In this document: positions 59,430 through 64,000 of the stretch, in pieces
Layout: every line of letters starts with the position of its first letter
Position numbering within the stretch: the stretch's first letter is position 1
DNA from: CAZLYF01 sp964586835
GTDB taxonomy: Bacteria; Bacillota; Clostridia; Christensenellales; Aristaeellaceae
Reading direction: 5' to 3'
NCBI GenBank assembly: GCA_964586835.1
Contig: CAZPIC010000007.1
Span: 23,957-87,956 of the forward strand
DNA: 64,000 nt
Program-made: the position numbers and the translations under genes
The notes under the pieces: model-generated
Seen by the model: the letters and a program-made list of their open reading frames with translations, nothing else
What the model was told of the DNA's origin: nothing
The model's database searches: none

Positions 59430-60230
59430 TCATTCACTCCCCGCATAGTTCGCGTCTTTGCCCAAGCCTTCAGGCCCCATGGCAAGGTAACCGGCATCCG
59501 CAAACAGGTCGTGACCTGTAACCGCGCAGGCATCGTCGCTGAGTAAGAAGACGACTGCAGCCGCAATCTGCCAGGGCTCCTGCAGCTGTTGCATCAGATG
59601 GTAATCTTCCCAAGCCTTGGGAACGCTCTCTCGTTTCCCGTCCTTTGTAGCTTTCGCCACCTCATCCGTCCAGACCCAGCCGGGACTGCATGCGTTGACG
59701 CGGATGTCTGGTGCCAAGTCCATGGCCGCGCATCGTATCAGCTGCTTGACGGCACCTTTTGCCGCATTATACGTCCAGCGATGAGGTTGCGCCACATGCC
59801 CGCTGACGCTTGAAACGCACACGACAGCCCCTTTCTTCTCTTTGCGGTTTTTTGCAAACTCGGCGATCATCAGGGCATACGCCGCAGGCCCCGCCATGAA
59901 GGTGTGCAGCCAGTCCTCCCTGGTCGCTTCTTTCCCTTTCGCTGTAAATGGAAACGCGTTGTTCACCAGATAATCGACGCCACCAAACTGCGCCCTCGCT
60001 TTTTCAAATAGCAGCTCGGGCGTTCCAGGATCCTCCATATCCGCCACGACAAACGAAGCTTTGCCTGGATACTGCTTTTCGAATGAAGCAAGCGCTTCGA
60101 GTCCCGTTTTCTCGTTGCGCCCACAATACAACACCTGTACGCCCTCTTCCAGCAAGCGCTCAACAATCGCCTTGCCGATGCCTCGAGAGCCACCGGTCAC
60201 GATGGCGCTTTTTCCCTTCAGTCCCCTCAT
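59430..60230 (-). CDS. Short-chain dehydrogenase/reductase
   Basis: This 266-residue classical SDR begins MRGLKGKSAIVTGGSRGIGK with the TGxxxGIG cofactor motif. NAFPFTAKGKEATRE follows the NNAF position, catalytic Ser is in CVSSVSGHVA, and Tyr-Lys in YNAAKGAVKQLIRCAAMDLA. It ends with VTGHDLFADAGYLAMG. The YCGRNEKTG segment after strand 2 has an Arg, which suggests NADP. GGGAGG is 7 bases before the ATG. It differs clearly from the other SDR of the cassette, so they probably act on different steps. A hairpin lies between it and the binding-protein gene. Confidence 0.88.
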   Translation of the reverse strand: MRGLKGKSAIVTGGSRGIGKAIVERLLEEGVQVLYCGRNEKTGLEALASFEKQYPGKASFVVADMEDPGTPELLFEKARAQFGGVDYLVNNAFPFTAKGKEATREDWLHTFMAGPAAYALMIAEFAKNRKEKKGAVVCVSSVSGHVAQPHRWTYNAAKGAVKQLIRCAAMDLAPDIRVNACSPGWVWTDEVAKATKDGKRESVPKAWEDYHLMQQLQEPWQIAAAVVFLLSDDACAVTGHDLFADAGYLAMGPEGLGKDANYAGSE

Positions 60231-60275
60231 CCTGTTTCCTCCCTTCGCTGCGCCTGGCTGCTGCAATCGCAGGCA

Positions 60276-60306
60276 ACGGCGCCCGGCGTGTTCTGCCGGA
60301 CGCCGT
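60276..60306 (-). promoter_or_regulatory. Hairpin after the second binding-protein gene
   Basis: ACGGCGCCCGGC (60276-60287) and GCCGGACGCCGT (60295-60306) pair over 12 positions with one mismatch and a 7-base loop, 41 bases past the stop of the binding-protein gene. There is no U run. As in the first cassette it may stabilise the binding-protein message relative to the enzymes downstream. Confidence 0.5.
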
Positions 60307-60346
60307 GCCCCTCTATGGGAATGAGTCCGTTGCCATCAGTCAATGC

Positions 60347-61378
60347 TCAAAACAGCGCTGCATACTCCTCGATGTTGGAGATGTCGTAGAGCATCGGATC
60401 CACCAGCGTCAGGATCTGGCCGTTTTCAAGCACCGTGTACTCGCCAAGCTTGCCTGCTGCGAAGGTCGCGCCGGGTTCCGGCGTAAATCCATCTTCTACC
60501 ACTGCTGTGATGAGGTACACGGCGAGGTATCCCTCATAGGGCGGGTTCCACAGCTGGAATCCCAGGCAGGTGCCATCCACTACAAACTCTTTCATTTCGG
60601 AAGGCAAGCCAAGGCCTGTGACGCGGATTTTTTCCGCCAGCCCCTTTGTCTGCACGACCTTGCACGCTGCCGCAACGCCCACCGTCGTCGGGGCGATGAC
60701 ACCCTTCAGATCCGGATACTTGGTGATGAGGGCTTCCATTTCGGTCGTGGACTTCTCAGGCTGGTCGTCTCCGTACACGACCTCGACGAGCGTCATCTTC
60801 GAATAGGTGTCGTCTGTGGCCAGTACTTCCTTCATGAGCTCTATCCACGTGTTCTGGTCGGGCGCGTCCGTAGTAGCTGACAGAATGGCGAACTCGCCCT
60901 CAAAGCCGATCTGCTCGGCCATCAGCTTGATCTGCGCCTTGCCGATCGTGCTGAAATCCACCGGCATGATCGCCGCGTCGCGGTGATCTTCGCTGCCAGG
61001 GATGTCTTGGTTGATGAGGTAGATTGGGACACCCGCCTCCCGCGCGTCATCGAAGGTCCCGTTCAGCGCATCGTTTGAGTTTGCCGCGATGAAGATCGCC
61101 GTCGCATTGTTCTGCACAGCCGCCTCGACGTATTCGATCTGGCTGGTGGCTTCAGCTGTCGCTGGGCCCGTGAAGATGTACTCATACTTGTCCTCGCCCA
61201 GTTCCGCGATGGCATCTCTAAAACCGGAGCTGAGCGCCTCAAAGTAAGGGTTTCCCAGGTTTTTGGGGATGAAATAGATTTTAATCTTCTCCCCTTCCGC
61301 TGACGCTGCCGCGAGCATTCCAAAGCTGGTCGCGACCATCAACACTGCCAGTACAAGAGCTACGATACGGTTTTTCAT
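60347..61378 (-). CDS. Sugar ABC transporter substrate-binding protein (RhaS/LsrB-type)
   Basis: This 343-residue pentose/hexose binding protein has a signal peptide MKNRIVALVLAVLMVATSFG that continues to an ASA cleavage site. The first strand reads IKIYFIPKNLGNPYFEALSS, the PKNLGNPYF wording typical of the rhamnose and autoinducer-2 binding group. INQDIPGSEDHRDAAIMPVD and LVEVVYGDDQPEKSTTEMEA follow, and GFQLWNPPYEGYLAVYLI is near the C-terminus. Whether it binds rhamnose, autoinducer-2 or another sugar is not decidable by reading. It lies 85 bases after the second permease gene, on the same strand, and 117 bases before an SDR. Confidence 0.92.
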   Translation of the reverse strand: MKNRIVALVLAVLMVATSFGMLAAASAEGEKIKIYFIPKNLGNPYFEALSSGFRDAIAELGEDKYEYIFTGPATAEATSQIEYVEAAVQNNATAIFIAANSNDALNGTFDDAREAGVPIYLINQDIPGSEDHRDAAIMPVDFSTIGKAQIKLMAEQIGFEGEFAILSATTDAPDQNTWIELMKEVLATDDTYSKMTLVEVVYGDDQPEKSTTEMEALITKYPDLKGVIAPTTVGVAAACKVVQTKGLAEKIRVTGLGLPSEMKEFVVDGTCLGFQLWNPPYEGYLAVYLITAVVEDGFTPEPGATFAAGKLGEYTVLENGQILTLVDPMLYDISNIEEYAALF

Positions 61379-61463
61379 GTTGCCTGTCCTTCCCTTCCCA
61401 TTTTTTATTGCTCACCGGAATACCTCCGGTCAAAGCCTTGGTTGTCCGCTGTGTCCCCTGAGG

Positions 61464-62465
61464 TCACCTGTCTTTAAACTGCTGGACCAGTTTACCGGTA
61501 TTGGGTATGATCACCGATAAAAGCAGGATCAGACCCATCATGAACATCTGCGCGTCGGAGGTGATATTGGCTACGATCAGCCCGGTCTTCAGGATGATCA
61601 CGAGCAGCACCGCGATGAAGGTACCGATAATGCTCCCGCTCCCACCGCTGATCTCCGCCCCGCCCAGCAGCACCATCGCCACGACGTCGATTTCCGCGTG
61701 CAGGTTCATATCATATCGCACCAGCAGCAGCCGGGACATCGTCAGGAGCCCCGCGATCGCAGATACAAACCCAGAAAGCAGAAACAACGTCATCTTCACG
61801 CGGCGGGTATTGACGGAACTATAAATCGCCACCTGCTCGTTTGCTCCGACAGCAAGGACTTTGCGTCCGAAGCTCGTCTGATGAAGGAGCAGATAAAACA
61901 GGAAAGCGATCAGGATAAACGCGAGAATCGTCACGCCAAAGCGTGCCTTCCCGATCATGAATACGGGAATTTTCTCAATGCTGTTAAACCACGCGGGGAA
62001 TTTTCCCAGGCTTTTATCGCCGATGAAGATCTGCGATATCCCGCGGAACACGCTCATGGTGCCGATCGTAACGATCATTGCCGGCAGGTTCAGGTATGCG
62101 ATCAGAACGCCATTGATCAGGCCGCAGAGCAGGCCCGTGAGCAGTCCAAACGAGATTGCCAGATACATCGGCGCCCCCGCGTGGAACGCCAGCGCTGCGA
62201 CAGTCGCTGAGCAGCACATCGTCGCCGGTACAGAAAGATCGATCATCCCTGCCGCCACAATCATCGTCATTGTCAGCGCAGTCATGCCCAGTTCCATGTA
62301 ACGCGTCGTGGTCTTGAGCAGATACGCCATGTCACGGAAGCTGTGGGAGAGCGACATGCTGATGGCCAGCGAAAGAAGGAGCAGGCCAAACGGAACCCAT
62401 TCGCGCCTGGACAACACGCGCCTGGCGATGTTCGAGGCAGGGCGCACACTGCTTGATTGTTTCAT
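61464..62465 (-). CDS. Sugar ABC transporter permease (RbsC/LsrD/RhaQ-type)
   Basis: This 333-residue RbsC-family permease has about ten hydrophobic helices. Typical phrases are GMIDLSVPATMCCSATVAAL, ICGLINGVLIAYLNLPAMIVTIGTM-like stretches (LCGLINGVLIAYLNLPA), VGANEQVAIYSSVNTRRVKM and GGAEISGGSGSIIGTFIAVL. It forms the membrane channel with the other permease. Two different permeases per transporter, as in LsrCD and RhaPQ, set it apart from the single-permease ribose system. Start ATGA overlaps the preceding permease stop by 4 bases. Confidence 0.93.
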   Translation of the reverse strand: MKQSSSVRPASNIARRVLSRREWVPFGLLLLSLAISMSLSHSFRDMAYLLKTTTRYMELGMTALTMTMIVAAGMIDLSVPATMCCSATVAALAFHAGAPMYLAISFGLLTGLLCGLINGVLIAYLNLPAMIVTIGTMSVFRGISQIFIGDKSLGKFPAWFNSIEKIPVFMIGKARFGVTILAFILIAFLFYLLLHQTSFGRKVLAVGANEQVAIYSSVNTRRVKMTLFLLSGFVSAIAGLLTMSRLLLVRYDMNLHAEIDVVAMVLLGGAEISGGSGSIIGTFIAVLLVIILKTGLIVANITSDAQMFMMGLILLLSVIIPNTGKLVQQFKDR

Positions 62466-63493
62466 TTCAACGCCCCCTCTGCACGCGCCTGTCGCATCAA
62501 GCGCTGTGTTGTCTGTATAGAAGAAACGACGCGGTCAAGCAGCAGCGCGGCCACAATAATGACGCCGTAGCTGAACAGCTGCACGGTACCCGGAATGCCG
62601 ACCGTGGCAATCATCGTGTTGACCGTGCCCAGGAGCAGGCATCCCAGCAGGGTACCGACAACGGTCCCCTTGCCGCCGTTGACGCTCACACCTCCGATGA
62701 TGGTCGCGGAAATAACGACAAACTCCAAGCCGTTTCCGGTATTGCTTGGGTTGATGTACCCAAAGCGCGAGGCGGACATCATTCCGGTGATCCCACAGAG
62801 CCCGCCCACAATAGTGAAAACCAAAAACTCCGTCCTGTTGCAATTCACACCGCGCAGGTACGCTGCCTCCCGGTTGGAGCCCACCGCGAACACTTCGCGC
62901 CCAAAGTGCGTATACCGCAGCATCAGGTAGAACACCAGCGCCAGCGACAGGGAAATGACGACCAGCCACGGGATCAGCAAATTGCCAAAGCGAAGCCCGT
63001 CGGAGACAAAGTCGGTGGTCCCAGGAGGGAGCTCGTACCCTGTCACCTGTTTTCCGTGAGAAATGATGAAGGTCAAGCCTCGATAGGCGTTCATGGTCCC
63101 CAGGGTAACGATAATGGGCGGGATCTTCAGATAAGCGATCAGGAAGCCATTGAACATCCCACAGACCAGGCCTACCGCGATCGACACGACCACACCCTGC
63201 CCCAGCGTTGCCCCATGATCACGGAACAGGATGCCCGCCACCATTGCGCTGAGCGCGACGTTAGAACCAATGCTCAAGTCGATGCCCCGCATAATGACCA
63301 CCATCATCATGCCCAGCGCCATGGTCAGGTTCAACGGGGTCCACAGAATCACACTGTTGATCACACTGGCGAACCGGCCTTTGGAAAACAGTTCGGGACG
63401 CGCGACACCAGAAACAAGAATGATCAGAAGGATGAAGGCAAGCGTTACGAACTCCTTCACGTTCTGCGTGACAAAGCGCTTGACATCCTTCAT
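62462..63493 (-). CDS. Sugar ABC transporter permease (RbsC/LsrC/RhaP-type)
   Basis: This 343-residue RbsC-family permease has the motifs RGIDLSIGSNVALSAMVAGI, CGMFNGFLIAYLKIPPIIVT, LGTMNAYRGLTFI, AVGSNREAAYLRGVNCNRTE and GGVSVNGGKGTVVGTLLGCL. It is the partner of the adjacent permease. ATG at 63493 overlaps the ATPase gene stop as ATGA, and AGGAG lies 9 bases upstream; a longer open frame upstream runs through the ATPase gene and is rejected. Confidence 0.93.
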   Translation of the reverse strand: MKDVKRFVTQNVKEFVTLAFILLIILVSGVARPELFSKGRFASVINSVILWTPLNLTMALGMMMVVIMRGIDLSIGSNVALSAMVAGILFRDHGATLGQGVVVSIAVGLVCGMFNGFLIAYLKIPPIIVTLGTMNAYRGLTFIISHGKQVTGYELPPGTTDFVSDGLRFGNLLIPWLVVISLSLALVFYLMLRYTHFGREVFAVGSNREAAYLRGVNCNRTEFLVFTIVGGLCGITGMMSASRFGYINPSNTGNGLEFVVISATIIGGVSVNGGKGTVVGTLLGCLLLGTVNTMIATVGIPGTVQLFSYGVIIVAALLLDRVVSSIQTTQRLMRQARAEGALK

Positions 63494-64000
63494 ACCGCAA
63501 CGCTCCTGTTCTGCACCGTGGATGCCGCCGACATAATCATCTCGCTCGTCATGTTTCCACGGAACAGCTCTGCGGTGACATGCCCTTCGCACATGACGTA
63601 CACGCGGTCGGAGAGCTGCAGGATCTCCGGCAGCTCTGAGGAAATCATGAGAATGGCTTTGCCCTGCCGCGCCAGCTCATTGATCAGCTTGTACACCTCT
63701 ACCTTCGCGCCTACGTCGATACCCCGGGTCGGTTCGTCCAGAATCAGGATATCCGACTCGGTCAGCAGCCACTTGGCGATACAGACCTTCTGCTGGTTGC
63801 CTCCCGAAAGCTCTTTCACGGTCTGCTCCGCATCGCGCATGCGCACATCAAGGTACTCAACATATTGCTGAACCAAGCGGTCTTCCGCCTTTCGTCGCAC
63901 AAAACCCATGCGTGAGGCGATCCGCCTCAGGATGGCGAACGTCATATTAAACCGTATGCTGAACGATGTCAGAAGCCCGGTTCGCGAGCGGTCCTCCGAA
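63490..64000 (-). CDS. Sugar ABC transporter ATPase (RbsA/LsrA/RhaT-type), C-terminal part
   Basis: This is the C-terminal 169 residues of a two-domain sugar ABC ATPase; the 5' part lies beyond the window. The frame is open to the right edge and reads SEDRSRTGLLTSFSIRFNMT, the usual opening of the second ATPase domain, before MTFAILRRI. The signature VKELSGGNQQKVCIAKWL, Walker B ILILDEPTRGIDVGAK and SSELPEILQLSDRVYVM are intact. An ATG at 63943-63945 is therefore internal and not a start. It is the first visible gene of the second transport cassette. Confidence 0.93.
   Translation of the reverse strand, partial: SEDRSRTGLLTSFSIRFNMTFAILRRIASRMGFVRRKAEDRLVQQYVEYLDVRMRDAEQTVKELSGGNQQKVCIAKWLLTESDILILDEPTRGIDVGAKVEVYKLINELARQGKAILMISSELPEILQLSDRVYVMCEGHVTAELFRGNMTSEMIMSAASTVQNRSVAV

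Noticed and set aside
59948..60880. 310-codon plus-strand open frame
   Set aside because: Antisense to an SDR gene and a binding-protein gene; no coherent domain and no ribosome site.
62453..63871. 472-codon plus-strand open frame rich in His, Gln and Asp
   Set aside because: It lies opposite two permease genes and an ATPase gene with full family motifs; its odd composition is that of an antisense shadow in GC-rich DNA, and it has no ribosome site.

Overview
The window is GC-rich chromosomal DNA that looks like an anaerobic Firmicute of the Clostridia. The evidence is the set of lineage-typical genes: an IreB-family/ruvX/DUF1292 trio, DUF4364, DUF503 (YlxP), an EcfA1-EcfA2-EcfT module with truA, BioY, a one-chain alpha2-type glycyl-tRNA synthetase, and strong AGGAGG ribosome sites throughout. 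The exact taxon cannot be read from the sequence. I see no rRNA, tRNA, CRISPR array, insertion sequence or prophage. The two ends cut genes.

Layout. 0-1.4 kb: a LacI-family regulator with a perfect operator at its own promoter and a downstream gene that leaves the window. 1.4-10 kb: scattered single genes (DUF2828 von Willebrand protein, RHH protein plus aspartoacylase-like enzyme, LysA-type decarboxylase, DUF362 protein, a tiny AEAP-repeat lipoprotein, a stand-alone dihydrolipoamide-dehydrogenase-like flavoprotein, DUF503). 10.4-21.4 kb: one complete branched-chain amino acid operon, ilvB-ilvN-ilvC-ilvD-leuA-cimA-leuC-leuD-leuB, most genes overlapping by 4 to 13 bases or nearly abutting. It is preceded by an unannotated 40-codon leader peptide rich in Ile/Leu/Val and an intrinsic terminator, i.e. 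a ribosome-mediated attenuator. CimA suggests isoleucine is made from pyruvate through citramalate.

21.6-22.7 kb: ireB-ruvX-DUF1292, closed by a bidirectional terminator. 22.7-42 kb: a long same-strand housekeeping block: glycyl-tRNA synthetase, a beta-propeller membrane protein, glycerol kinase, an rRNA-type methyltransferase, RluA-type pseudouridine synthase, tgt, the ECF module, truA, a Cas4-like nuclease fused to an XPD-like helicase, DUF4364, an IspD-IspF fusion, a HerA-like ATPase, an atypical phosphofructokinase and a zinc-ribbon membrane protein. 42.5-47.8 kb: polyamine genes (Orn/Lys/Arg decarboxylase, speE), an SDR, a pseudo-receiver protein and an SPFH/zinc-ribbon protein. 47.8-50.2 kb: BioY, a class C beta-lactamase-like hydrolase, a secreted protein.

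50.3-64 kb is accessory sugar metabolism. One cassette has two ABC permeases, a binding protein, a TIM-barrel isomerase, a DhnA-type aldolase and a zinc alcohol dehydrogenase, with no ATPase. Divergent from it is an MtaA/UroD-like zinc methyltransferase, and the 290-base gap between them holds a 125-base imperfect palindrome. The second cassette has an Lsr/Rha/Rbs-type ABC transporter (ATPase cut by the window end, two permeases, binding protein) followed by SDR, cyclase-family hydrolase and SDR. The substrates of both cassettes cannot be deduced; these and the ilv attenuator are the parts most worth following up.
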